From CBDBLK01 sp965243145 (GTDB taxonomy: Bacteria > Bdellovibrionota > Bacteriovoracia > Bacteriovoracales > Bacteriovoracaceae), in contig CBDEUB010000002.1 of assembly GCA_965243145.1 (NCBI GenBank), positions 2,294,001-2,358,000 on the forward strand: a DNA stretch of 64,000 bases, given 5' to 3'. A program made the translations under genes and the position numbers. This document shows positions 52,718 through 60,992 of this stretch, one piece after another; position 1 is the first letter of the stretch, and each line of letters begins with the position of its first letter. Under the pieces are notes generated by a model. It ran no database searches and was not told the origin of the DNA. It was given only the letters and a program-made list of their open reading frames with translations.

Positions 52718-54742
52718 TCAGGCCGCTCTTTTTTTCTTTTTTTTGGCCCTTTTTTTGCGCTGGCCTTGGGAGGGATTTGCAGATTCGCCGCCGGGGCCAT
52801 CTTCCATGAGCAGTTTCTTGCGCGGAGTGGAGTCCTTGCCGAAACACACTTCCAGCATTTTCTTGGCCTCTCTGGCCCGTTCGATCACAATTTTGGTGTA
52901 GTCGGCCTTGTCCATGACATGCTTCCATGCCTGCGGCCCCATTTCGCCGAGGCCCTTGTTACGGTGGATGGCCTTGATGGTGATGGCCTTTTTGCGTTTG
53001 AGTTCTTCCAGTTCGCGCTCGCTCTCGACAAATAGAGTTTCCCGGCCAGTTTCCACTTCAAACAGGGGGGCCTTGGCCACTTGAATCGCCCCTTGCTCGA
53101 AGAGTTCTGGCCAGTAGGTATAGAAAAAATTGGTCAGCAAAGTGTTGATGTGGCCGCCGTCCACATCGGAGTCGGACAAAAAGACAATTTTGGAATAGCG
53201 CAAGCGCGGCCAGTCCACCGGCTCGCCCAGGACGAGGCCAGTGGAGGCCATAATGTCGGAAAACTCCTGGTTGGCGAGTATGTCTTTAAGATTGCTCTGG
53301 GTGACATTCATGGGTTTGCCCTTGAGGGCAATGCCGCCCTGATAGAGTTTGTTGCGGGCCGAGCGCAGCCCTCCGATGGCCGAATCTCCTTCGCAAATGA
53401 ACAGGGTGCATTTGGATCGGTCGCGGCGTTCGTTGGCGTCCAGCAGTTTGTCTACCCGTTGCTTTTTTTGTTTGCGACCCTTTTTGCTGGCCTCTTTGAA
53501 CATTTGAAATTTGTAGCGGTTGCGGGCGCGTTCCATCACCACTTCGATGTGTTCTTTGCGTTTGCGCAGGAATTTTTCCATCGCCTTTTTAGTGGCCTGG
53601 TCGATGGCCTTTTCCAGTTGTAAGTCGCGCACCAGTTTGCGTTTGGTTTGGGATTCAAAGCGCGGGTTGGGCATGGCCACGCCCACGATAAAAGTGATGC
53701 CCGTCAAAATGTCGTTGTCGATGAGATTGAGTTTTTCTTTTTTGGCCAGTCGTTCGAGTTTTTCCTTGAAGGCGTTGATAAACAGGCGTTTGAAGCGGTC
53801 TTGGTGAAAGCCCCCGTCAAATGTCGGTGTGGAATTGACAAAGCTGACGAATTTTTCCCGTTCTTCACTGGAGGGGTCGAAACAAATGGAAAAGTGCAGG
53901 TCAATTCGGCCCTTGACTTTTTGGCCCTTGGAATTGGTGGATTGATAGATCACTTCTTCGTTCAAAACATTGTGGGAACGGTCGCCGTCGATCCGTTGGG
54001 CCAATTCGTAGAGGCCCTTTTTGAAATAATACTTTTCCTTGTTGAAAAAAAAGCGCAGGCCCGGATTGTTGTAGGCCAAGTCGATGATTCGCTTGCGCAA
54101 AATATTCTCGTCGATGAGGTTGTCGTGGTACACTTCCGGGGCCAGGGTAAATTCGATTTTGACTCCAGAATGGCCGCGAAATTCCCGCGGGCGGGTTTGG
54201 GTCGTTTTGAGAGCACCGTCTTTAAAGGTGGTGATCTGCTGCTGGCGCGAGTTGTAGTGTTTGACCGTCACTTTGAAGAGGTCGGAGGTCAGGCAGGTGG
54301 CCGCCGCCCCTAGGCCATTTTGGCCGAGGGTGCGGTAGAGAAATCCCTTCTCGTCAACTTCGTCGTCGCGGAATTTGGAGCCGGTTCTAAACTCAGAGTA
54401 CACCGACTTGACCTTGTTCAAAGGCATGCCGATGCCGTTGTCTTCCACGATGACTGTGCGCCGGTCGTCGCTCAAACTACAGTGCACTTGGGTGACATGT
54501 CCGCGGTAGTATTCGTCCACGCAGTTGTCGAGGATTTCCTCTATCGCCTTGGATTTGGCCTGGTGGAATTGGACGGTTTTAAACTCCAGGCCATCCGGCG
54601 TGTAGATATAAGTTTCCAAATCTTCCACATCGTTGGAGCCGAACACCAGGGTAATGCGGTTGCGGCAGTGCCAGCGCTGATCTTTGCTCTCAATGACGGC
54701 ATCTTTAACTCTACCGCGCCGTTTAACCGATTCTATGGCCAC
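52718..54742 (-). CDS. Type IIA topoisomerase B subunit (GyrB/ParE-like)
   Basis: 674 residues from GTG 54742 (GGAGG nine bases upstream). The longer form from TTG 54790 takes its first residues from the adjacent insertion sequence. GHKL ATPase: EEILDNCVDEYY and VEDNGIGMPL, ATP lid GQNGLGAAATCL; transducer domain; TOPRIM: CEGDSAIGG and FLSDSDVDGGHI (usual form DADVDGAHI; the second acidic pair is kept). A Lys/Arg-rich tail ends the protein. No A subunit is in the window, so its partner must be elsewhere, or it is a second, divergent system. Confidence 0.85.
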   Translation of the reverse strand: MAIESVKRRGRVKDAVIESKDQRWHCRNRITLVFGSNDVEDLETYIYTPDGLEFKTVQFHQAKSKAIEEILDNCVDEYYRGHVTQVHCSLSDDRRTVIVEDNGIGMPLNKVKSVYSEFRTGSKFRDDEVDEKGFLYRTLGQNGLGAAATCLTSDLFKVTVKHYNSRQQQITTFKDGALKTTQTRPREFRGHSGVKIEFTLAPEVYHDNLIDENILRKRIIDLAYNNPGLRFFFNKEKYYFKKGLYELAQRIDGDRSHNVLNEEVIYQSTNSKGQKVKGRIDLHFSICFDPSSEEREKFVSFVNSTPTFDGGFHQDRFKRLFINAFKEKLERLAKKEKLNLIDNDILTGITFIVGVAMPNPRFESQTKRKLVRDLQLEKAIDQATKKAMEKFLRKRKEHIEVVMERARNRYKFQMFKEASKKGRKQKKQRVDKLLDANERRDRSKCTLFICEGDSAIGGLRSARNKLYQGGIALKGKPMNVTQSNLKDILANQEFSDIMASTGLVLGEPVDWPRLRYSKIVFLSDSDVDGGHINTLLTNFFYTYWPELFEQGAIQVAKAPLFEVETGRETLFVESERELEELKRKKAITIKAIHRNKGLGEMGPQAWKHVMDKADYTKIVIERAREAKKMLEVCFGKDSTPRKKLLMEDGPGGESANPSQGQRKKRAKKKKKRAA

Positions 54743-54785
54743 CTCTAGTTTCCTCCATTTAAGAAGCTCATATGGATGACCGCCC

Positions 54786-55019
54786 GGCAAGAAGAAAATT
54801 TGGTTTTTTAAGAAATTTATGAGTCCCGTTGACTTCCAACCTCATATTCGCGTGCTGGTTAACGCATTAAGCTTGGTTCGAGCGGTGTTATCCTCTATCT
54901 GTGATCGGAAACTTTAACCAAGCTTCTTTACCGAGGGTTTCACCACATCATGGTTCTTAAATTCTCAAAAAATCCTTATCTTCTCCTTTAAACCGGAACT
55001 GTCATCAGTTAATATTATT
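54786..55019 (-). ncRNA. Candidate bridge RNA region of the IS
   Basis: A 234-bp non-coding segment follows the transposase gene. It contains AAGCTTGGTT (54869-54878) and AACCAAGCTT (54916-54925), a 10-bp stem with a 37-base loop. IS1111-type elements carry their target-choosing bridge RNA in the 3' non-coding end, so this is the expected place. RNA boundaries not determined. Confidence 0.45.
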
Positions 55020-56126
55020 TCAGGCCGCTGCGTTGAGTGCCTCCCAGACAAAACACAGGTGCTCTCTTGCACAGGCAACTTTCACTTTATTGCTATGTTT
55101 GTTCATATTTTGAAGTCTTACAGATTTTTTTCGTAGTCTCTTCATGCATTTATCCGCAATGGCAACTATTGCTTTCGATTGGCCTTTCCTGGCCTCTTTT
55201 AATCTTTTGCTTATCTGGCATATCCGCCCCGAGAATTGACTGCTTTCAACAATCGTCGTTCTTATCCAACGATTCCCCATTTTTGTTATTCCAAATTTCT
55301 TTTCCTTTCCACCAGAACTGTATTCACTGACATCCAGGCCAGCGTACGAAACAAGTTTCGATGGGTGGGAAAATCTTTCAATATCTCCAATCTCCGTTAT
55401 CAACGCCATTGCAGAAAAAGTGCTTATACCTCTAAAACAAGTAAGAGCATTTTTTTTCTTTTTATACCTTTTCAGTTCCGACAATTCTTCGATTTTTTTA
55501 TCGTATTCCTCAATACAGTCATTCATCCTTTCACATTGCCCAAGAAGAAATTCCAGATTTATCCTGCCTGAGTCGTCCAAAGTTTTTATTTCCCTGCGAA
55601 TCCACGCCATATGCGAAATTGTCCAATATGACTTGTTTTCCCCGCCTTCATTATATTTGAGTCCGTATCGCTTTAAAGTCGATACAATGTGATTTTTTAG
55701 AGATTTTCGTTGCTCAACAAAAAATCTACGGGAGCGGATAATGTCTCTGGCCTGTTCGTCAACTTTGTCAGGAATATAAACGGGCGTTAAAAGTCCTTTT
55801 GCAAAATACTTGGCAAGTTTGTTGCTATCGACTCGATCGGTTTTCACCCGTCCGCTCGCTAACTCGGGAATCATCGAAGGCGCAATGATCGTGCTATCGA
55901 TCCCCTTGGAGATTAAATAGCGGTGAAGGGAATTGCCCATGTAACTTGCTTCATGGCAGGTTTTCAACTGAAATCCTTGGCCTTCGAGTTTTTTGAGTTT
56001 TCCCAGTAATTTGGCGTTTGTTGCCTTGCATTTAAATTCCAAAGTTTCTCCTGTTGCTTCACAGAATCCCCCTCCGTGAAAAGACTTGTCGTCGACATCT
56101 AATCCCACATAAAGTACATTTTTCAT
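55020..56126 (-). CDS. IS110/IS1111-family transposase
   Basis: 368 residues from ATG 56126 (GGAGGG eight bases upstream; ATG 56162 less likely). N-terminal RuvC-like DEDD domain (LYVGLDVDDKSFHG, Asp10/Asp12; KTDRVDSNKLAKYF) and C-terminal Transposase_20 helix-hairpin-helix (FRGISTFSAMALITEIGDIERF, LVSYAGLDVSEYSSGGK). Appears intact. RNA-guided recombinase by family. Confidence 0.92.
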   Translation of the reverse strand: MKNVLYVGLDVDDKSFHGGGFCEATGETLEFKCKATNAKLLGKLKKLEGQGFQLKTCHEASYMGNSLHRYLISKGIDSTIIAPSMIPELASGRVKTDRVDSNKLAKYFAKGLLTPVYIPDKVDEQARDIIRSRRFFVEQRKSLKNHIVSTLKRYGLKYNEGGENKSYWTISHMAWIRREIKTLDDSGRINLEFLLGQCERMNDCIEEYDKKIEELSELKRYKKKKNALTCFRGISTFSAMALITEIGDIERFSHPSKLVSYAGLDVSEYSSGGKEKKFGITKMGNRWIRTTIVESSQFSGRICQISKRLKEARKGQSKAIVAIADKCMKRLRKKSVRLQNMNKHSNKVKVACAREHLCFVWEALNAAA

Positions 56127-56222
56127 TTGGATGGCCCTCCTTTTGGGTTTGTAAAAGTCCATTATTCAGACTTTTACATGGGGTAACCAGTCCCCGGTTA
56201 AAAAGGGCGGTCATCCATTATT

Positions 56223-56424
56223 TCTGTCTTAAAAGTCCCCCCTGCTGCAAACGGCCGCAATAGCACTTGGGTGCGTCTTCGAGTAAAAATGTCCTCAATG
56301 TGCCTATGGGCACACCTCCGGGCATTTTTCCTCTCATCCTTCCCAAGCACTTTCGCTACGGGGCCACTTTTAAGATAGCTTCTAAGCATTGTAAAATGAT
56401 TTTAGTCGTATCAAACTTGAGGAG
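56223..56424. repeat. 202-bp direct repeat, copy 1
   Basis: Starts TCTGTCTTAAAAG, ends CTTGAGGAG; identical by eye to copy 2 immediately after it. Begins five bases from the IS inverted repeat. Contains a long hairpin at 56285-56329 (AAAAATG.CC ... GGGCATTTTT, with inner GTGCC/GGCAC) shaped like an intrinsic terminator. A minus-strand 51-codon frame is present in both copies but lacks signs of translation. Confidence 0.85.
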
Positions 56425-56626
56425 TCTGTCTTAAAAGTCCCCCCTGCTGCAAACGGCCGCAATAGCACTTGGGTGCGTCTTCGAGTAAAAATGTCCTCAA
56501 TGTGCCTATGGGCACACCTCCGGGCATTTTTCCTCTCATCCTTCCCAAGCACTTTCGCTACGGGGCCACTTTTAAGATAGCTTCTAAGCATTGTAAAATG
56601 ATTTTAGTCGTATCAAACTTGAGGAG
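56425..56626. repeat. 202-bp direct repeat, copy 2
   Basis: Tandem duplicate of the preceding 202 bp, with the corresponding hairpin at 56487-56531. Its last bases (CTTGAGGAGTCTAGG) provide the leader of the gene at 56642. Confidence 0.85.
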
Positions 56627-56641
56627 TCTAGGAAAAAAAGC

Positions 56642-57277
56642 GTGCATTGGAAATGGCCAATCTGGGGAGTGTGGTTGTGTTGGTGTGGCCCATTGTTGGC
56701 CCTCGATACCAGTGCCGACGCAAGTGCGGACTCTCCTCTGGCAAAGTTTGAAACTTGGCCAGTCAAAATTCGCCAATACATTGTCAAGGGTGGCGTTCAT
56801 GCCCGCGCCACCATTCAAGACCTCCCCGGCAAACGCCAATCCCTTGACTATCTCGTCACTGGCCTGCACAGCAAGTCTTGCCAATTGGCCCTATCGCGCA
56901 TTTCCCAATATGCGCGCTATAGCGAGTGGGTGGGCCTGATCAAAGAGAGTCGCTACCACTTGAAACGGCAAGAGATTTTTTTTCGCCTGGATCACACCTT
57001 GCTTCCCTTCAGTATGGTTTTACAATTCCAATTGCCGCCGATGAAAGCGCCCGGCGACTACCCTTTTCGCTTTGCCAGTGGCTTTCTCCAAGGCCTAACC
57101 GGAACTATTGCCGTGCGGGAAAAACGGATGGGTGGCAAACGGCGTTGTTTGTTCTCTCTCAAGGCGGATTGGCAAGGCCCACACTCGGGCATTGCCTCGA
57201 CCCCCTTTGCTTTTTTTGCCCGCGTTTTAGGGGTTTTAACCATGGAAAAACTTTTTAAAATTTCGCGCACCTATTAG
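56642..57277 (+). CDS. Exported SRPBCC-like protein
   Basis: 211 residues, GTG start with AGGA upstream. Signal KWPIWGVWLCWCGPLLALD. The mature part has the START/SRPBCC pattern: beta strands, LSRISQYARYSEWVGLIKESRY, and a long C-terminal helix region (TPFAFFARVLGVLTMEKLFKIS). Similar in outline to the protein at 47474. Possibly a periplasmic hydrophobic-ligand carrier. Confidence 0.6.
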   Translation: MHWKWPIWGVWLCWCGPLLALDTSADASADSPLAKFETWPVKIRQYIVKGGVHARATIQDLPGKRQSLDYLVTGLHSKSCQLALSRISQYARYSEWVGLIKESRYHLKRQEIFFRLDHTLLPFSMVLQFQLPPMKAPGDYPFRFASGFLQGLTGTIAVREKRMGGKRRCLFSLKADWQGPHSGIASTPFAFFARVLGVLTMEKLFKISRTY

Positions 57278-57336
57278 GCCCGTCTCTTTGCGGGGATGAC
57301 TTTTCTTGAAGTTTGGCCTAAAATCTAAACTTTACA

Positions 57337-57804
57337 GTGGCCCAACCCGAAAAAGCGGAGTTCAATTTGGATATTTTGCGCATCAATGCCAGTGACACCT
57401 ACTCCATTCGCCAACAAATGTTGCGCCCGGGAAGGCCCCGCCAAACCTGTGTATTCGAGGATGATGAGGCGGAGCAAAGTTTTCATTTGGGAGGCTTTGT
57501 CGATGCCCACTTGGTCAGCGTGGCGAGCTTTTATTTTGAACGGCATTCCAACTTTGAAGACCCCTACCAATACCAACTGCGGGGCATGGCCACCCTGCCG
57601 GAATACCAGGGGCAGGGGTTTTCTAGTGCTCTGCTAAAAATGGCCTTTCCCATTATCGAACAGAATCTATGCACCTTGTTGTGGTGCCATGCCCGCACTT
57701 CGGCCCAGGGCTATTACCAGAAAGTGGGTTTTGAAAAGATCGGTGAACCCTTTGAAGTTGAGGATATTGGCCCCCATGTCCTTATGTTCAAGAAGATCGT
57801 GTAA
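57337..57804 (+). CDS. GNAT acetyltransferase
   Basis: 155 residues, GTG start. Acetyl-CoA binding motif LRGMATLPEYQGQGFSSALLKMAFPIIEQ and the C-terminal CHARTSAQGYYQKVGFEKIGEPF are standard GNAT. Substrate unknown. Ends one base before the convergent gene. Confidence 0.88.
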   Translation: MAQPEKAEFNLDILRINASDTYSIRQQMLRPGRPRQTCVFEDDEAEQSFHLGGFVDAHLVSVASFYFERHSNFEDPYQYQLRGMATLPEYQGQGFSSALLKMAFPIIEQNLCTLLWCHARTSAQGYYQKVGFEKIGEPFEVEDIGPHVLMFKKIV

Positions 57805-58392
57805 CTAATCCTCGTTTTGAAGCAAGGGAATGGAATCCGAGTCGTCGTCGTGAGGTTGGCATAAAAAATAAGTTCCAGCGGAAACCAGGGCGGCCAGGCC
57901 GGTACTTTTTAGCAGGTATTTGCCGTAGGCCAATTTTTGGTAACCTAGGCCTGCAACGGTGATCAAACTGGATTGGATGATGCCAAATGCCGGTGTCAAA
58001 AGTCCGATGGTGAAGGCATCTCCAACTTTTGATTTTGAAGGGAATTTGACGATAGTGCAGGTGAGGGTGGCATGAGTGGTCTGGATGGCAAAAGTGGCCA
58101 AGAGAAACGAGGCCCTTAATGCCGGGGGAATGATTCCCGCCATCTGAACCTCCGGCGGTGCCAGGACGATGCCGGCATAAAGGGCATCCTGGCCATTACA
58201 TGGCCGCAAATTTTCTTCGCCATTGGCCATAACAAAATCTTTTCCAGGCCCAGAAGACAAAAACGCAATGCCTTCGCCCTGTATTTGGCAGCGGGGGGTG
58301 CCGTCTTGATTGAGCAGAATGGGGGTTGCTGCGGAAGGGGCGTGAAGTTGAAATAGGGCCAGCGGAAGAAAGACGATTTTCGGGAGGCGCAT
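57805..58392 (-). CDS. Exported membrane protein, divergent paralog 1
   Basis: 195 residues; signal RLPKIVFLPLALFQLHAPSAA, then ILLNQDGTPRCQIQGEG and EVQMAGIIPPALRASFLLATFA, shared in order with the protein at 58568. Three or four later hydrophobic segments. No family recognised. Confidence 0.65.
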   Translation of the reverse strand: MRLPKIVFLPLALFQLHAPSAATPILLNQDGTPRCQIQGEGIAFLSSGPGKDFVMANGEENLRPCNGQDALYAGIVLAPPEVQMAGIIPPALRASFLLATFAIQTTHATLTCTIVKFPSKSKVGDAFTIGLLTPAFGIIQSSLITVAGLGYQKLAYGKYLLKSTGLAALVSAGTYFLCQPHDDDSDSIPLLQNED

Positions 58393-58433
58393 AGGGCATA
58401 GAATTTTCTGTTTTTAAACGGAAGTCAAGTTTT

Positions 58434-58452
58434 TATGACTTATGAAGTCATA
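58434..58452. promoter_or_regulatory. Palindrome between divergent paralogs
   Basis: TATGACTT, ATG, AAGTCATA: perfect 8-bp arms in the 175-base divergent spacer. Candidate shared operator. Confidence 0.5.
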
Positions 58453-58567
58453 ACCGGGTAAAATTTTCAGGGATAGAAAAAAACCGTTGATTTTGGCCAA
58501 TTTTTTTGGCATTTTGCATCAAGAGTGGGTAATGCTGCCTGCCAGTATTTCTTTTGGAGGTGTTTTT

Positions 58568-59098
58568 ATGAGTCTGCGAAAACTTCTTTTCTTGGGCCTT
58601 GTGGGCCTCAGTTATGCCAATGCTTACGCTATGGCCACTGCCGTTCTTTTCAACCAGGATGGCACTCCCCGTTGTCAGATTAAAGGAGATGGTGACGGAT
58701 ACAGTCCCGAAGTGGCCACTCTGCGGGAATGTGAAGAGAGGGACGAAATTTATGCCGAAATCGTCGATCCCGATACGGAAATTCAAATGGCGGGGGCCGT
58801 TGGGTTTTTTCGTGGAACCCTGTCGTTGGTGGCGATAGGTGCCTATTCTTTGGCCATGTGTGGCCTTGGCAAGCGGACAGGGGACAGTGAAGAAATTGAA
58901 GTGGTTTTGGGTATAGGCGAACCCATTGCCTACGGTGGCCTCGCTTCAGTTCTCCATTCAATGCTCATGCCATCTCCCATTATCCAAAATATGGGTTCTC
59001 TAAGTGGCCATTTCGTTTTGCTCTCCCACCAGTTGTTTGGAGCTTATATAGGTGTCGGAGCGGGGGCCTATACCTTGTGCTATTTGTTGAATAAATAG
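58568..59098 (+). CDS. Exported membrane protein, divergent paralog 2
   Basis: 176 residues from ATG 58568 (GGAGG at 7-base spacing). Signal RKLLFLGLVGLSYANAYA; VLFNQDGTPRCQIKGDGDG and EIQMAGAVGFFRGTLSLVAIGA match paralog 1. Several membrane segments in the C-terminal half. Its stop shares one base with the GTG of the next gene, so translation of the two is coupled. Confidence 0.68.
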   Translation: MSLRKLLFLGLVGLSYANAYAMATAVLFNQDGTPRCQIKGDGDGYSPEVATLRECEERDEIYAEIVDPDTEIQMAGAVGFFRGTLSLVAIGAYSLAMCGLGKRTGDSEEIEVVLGIGEPIAYGGLASVLHSMLMPSPIIQNMGSLSGHFVLLSHQLFGAYIGVGAGAYTLCYLLNK

Positions 59099-60141
59099 TG
59101 GCCATGGCAGCAATTTTGGGTAAAACAACGGTTTGGCAGAGAGTGCGGCCTTGGGTTGCAGTGGCCCTCCTTTTCTTTGCCGCCCAGGCCTCTTCCCAGG
59201 AAGATTGCCGGAGTTTGGCGGACTTTTTGTTGAAAACCGAACATGAAGACGGTTCTACTGTTTGGCCAAGACTGGCGAGGAGTATGAATGGTGGGGAGCG
59301 GCCCGTGAGCGCGCATACAATTGGTGTCTTTCCCGCCCAGGTTTCCCCAAAAACTCGGGCCGCGATGGATGCCTTGGAGGCCAGTGGAGGCAGGGGCATC
59401 TACCGGCGGATTAAATACTCGGATGGCGTTCTATTGGAAGCTGTAGAGGTCGATTCTCCTCCGCAAAACGGCCTCTACGGGAGTGCCTTCGGCAAAATTT
59501 TTAGAGAATTAAAGGCCTCCGGCATCCCCGTCTTTGTCGATACCCACATGGAAAGAAATGTAGGTGGCCACATCACTCTCGCGTGGTTTAGCGAAGAAAA
59601 TTCAAAAGCAGCATTTTTCGTCAATTCCCGAACGGCCAATCTCTCGAACAAGCACGAACTGCAGCACATAAAGGATTTAGTCACCGATAGTGGTCCATTG
59701 AGGCAGGAATTTCTCGAACTCACTCGGCCGGCCATCCACTCGTTGGAGAGAAAGGGGGCCGAGGGAGTGTGGGGAGAGAGGGAAGAGCAAGCTATTAAAA
59801 CGCTGTTCAGTGTTCTGCGGAATTTGGCCGAAATCAGGGCCTCCGAGGGAATTGTACGGAGTGTGTTGACTCGCCAGGGCCTGCGGGAGATGGTGGCCAC
59901 TCCAACTTGGCCAAGAGAAATATTGATATATATAAGCGAATTAAATAATTTATCAATGGCGAACGGACAGCTTTTGAGGGGGTTGCGACGGCTTGGCCTA
60001 TCCCATCCCCACAAATCGGCCATCGTTTTTAAAACGGTCGTTTTCGGTGTGGCCTGTCCAGTTGCTCTGATAATTGTTGTATCTCCAATTTCTTTAGGTA
60101 TTGGACTTACTATGTGGTATTTCCTTGATTGGGTACATTAG
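59098..60141 (+). CDS. Membrane protein with HExxH motif
   Basis: 347 residues from GTG 59098 (or ATG 59104). N-terminal signal VAVALLFFAAQASSQ; a C-terminal hydrophobic pair (FKTVVFGVACPVALIIVV, LGIGLTMWYFL) would anchor it. NKHELQHIKDL contains HELQH (His186, Glu187, His190), the zinc-binding motif of many metallopeptidases; a third ligand is not certain. Coupled to the membrane paralog upstream. A membrane-anchored protease is a reasonable hypothesis, not shown. Confidence 0.65.
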   Translation: MAMAAILGKTTVWQRVRPWVAVALLFFAAQASSQEDCRSLADFLLKTEHEDGSTVWPRLARSMNGGERPVSAHTIGVFPAQVSPKTRAAMDALEASGGRGIYRRIKYSDGVLLEAVEVDSPPQNGLYGSAFGKIFRELKASGIPVFVDTHMERNVGGHITLAWFSEENSKAAFFVNSRTANLSNKHELQHIKDLVTDSGPLRQEFLELTRPAIHSLERKGAEGVWGEREEQAIKTLFSVLRNLAEIRASEGIVRSVLTRQGLREMVATPTWPREILIYISELNNLSMANGQLLRGLRRLGLSHPHKSAIVFKTVVFGVACPVALIIVVSPISLGIGLTMWYFLDWVH

Positions 60142-60147
60142 GGATTT

Positions 60148-60651
60148 TCACCGGCCACAACTCCCCCCGCCCCGCTTAGCATAATACTGCTGGTGGTATT
60201 CCTCGGCCCGGTAAAAGGGAGAGTAGGGCAGAATTTGGGTGGCGATGGGGGCGTGAAGATGGCCCTCGCTCTCCAGTTGGGCCTTGCTTTGCAGGGCCTC
60301 CCGGTGTTGGGCCTCACTGGTGGTGAAAATTGCCGAGCGGTATTGGTCACCGACATCCACTCCTTGGCGGCCCACTTGGGTGGGGTCGTGAATACTCCAG
60401 AAAATTTGCAGCAAACGCACATAGGAAATGTGTTGGGGGTAATACACCACTTCGGCCACTTCGGCGTGTCCCGTTTTTCCAGCGCAAACTTCTTCGTAGG
60501 TGACATTTTGTCCCTGGGCGGGGGGAGTTCCCCCCTGGTAACCGACGCTGGTTTCCACCACGCCGTCCAGTTGGCGGAAGGCCTCTTCTACGCCCCAAAA
60601 GCAACCCGCTCCAAAGTAGGCCCGATCCAGTGTGGCCGAGATTGTTGTCAT
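60148..60651 (-). CDS. msrA: Peptide methionine sulfoxide reductase MsrA
   Basis: 167 residues. YFGAGCFWGVEEAFRQLDGVVETSVGYQGG holds the catalytic Cys; EVCAGKTGHAEVAEVVYYP and the C-terminal GGGSCGR (resolving Cys) complete the family pattern. Repairs S-oxidised methionine. Its ATG overlaps the antitoxin stop upstream. Confidence 0.94.
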   Translation of the reverse strand: MTTISATLDRAYFGAGCFWGVEEAFRQLDGVVETSVGYQGGTPPAQGQNVTYEEVCAGKTGHAEVAEVVYYPQHISYVRLLQIFWSIHDPTQVGRQGVDVGDQYRSAIFTTSEAQHREALQSKAQLESEGHLHAPIATQILPYSPFYRAEEYHQQYYAKRGGGSCGR

Positions 60652-60992
60652 GCTTTTTTGGCCTCTTCCATAATAGTGTTATAGTGCTCTTCAAGTTCAG
60701 ACTTTTTGTTTCTTGGAACAAAGAGAGGAATGAACACACAATCCAACGCTTCTGCTATGGCCTGCAATTTTTTGACTCTTGCTTTCTTTAAAGCACCAGA
60801 AAGGTCTTTACTCACAACACTTTTGTCTACACCGAGTTTATCGGCCAAGTCTTTTTGAATGATACCTCGACATTCCATAATTTGGGCCAATTGGTATTCA
60901 ATTTCAAAAATGCGCTTTTCTTCTTCATATTTCTTTTTAAAGTTTTTGTTTTTCATCATTTTTTTAAAGAGTGATGGTTTTTTCTTTTTCAT
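60648..60992 (-). CDS. HigA-like antitoxin
   Basis: 114 residues. XRE helix-turn-helix (LAQIMECRGIIQKDLADKLGVDKSVVSKDLSGALKKARVKKLQAIAEAL) with a Lys-rich N-terminus. One base overlaps the toxin stop; its own stop overlaps the msrA start, so msrA could be transcribed with the pair. Confidence 0.8.
   Translation of the reverse strand: MKKKKPSLFKKMMKNKNFKKKYEEEKRIFEIEYQLAQIMECRGIIQKDLADKLGVDKSVVSKDLSGALKKARVKKLQAIAEALDCVFIPLFVPRNKKSELEEHYNTIMEEAKKA

Larger units (their letters stand above)
54772..56218 (-). mobile_element. IS110-family element, IS1111 type
   Basis: ATGGATGACCGCCC (54772-54785) and GGGCGGTCATCCAT (56205-56218) are perfect 14-bp inverted repeats around an IS110-type transposase gene. 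Subterminal inverted repeats are the mark of the IS1111 subgroup, so the true ends lie a few bases further out. About 1.45 kb. Inserted about 30 bases upstream of the topoisomerase gene. Confidence 0.8.

Noticed and set aside
52716..52928. N-terminal extension of the small gene after the topoisomerase gene
   Set aside because: It lies wholly inside the topoisomerase gene in another frame; GTG 52715 right after the stop is the sensible start.
56198..56591. Two identical minus-strand 50-codon frames in the 202-bp repeats
   Set aside because: No ribosome site and no homology recognised; their identity follows from the DNA duplication. The hairpins are a better explanation of the sequence.
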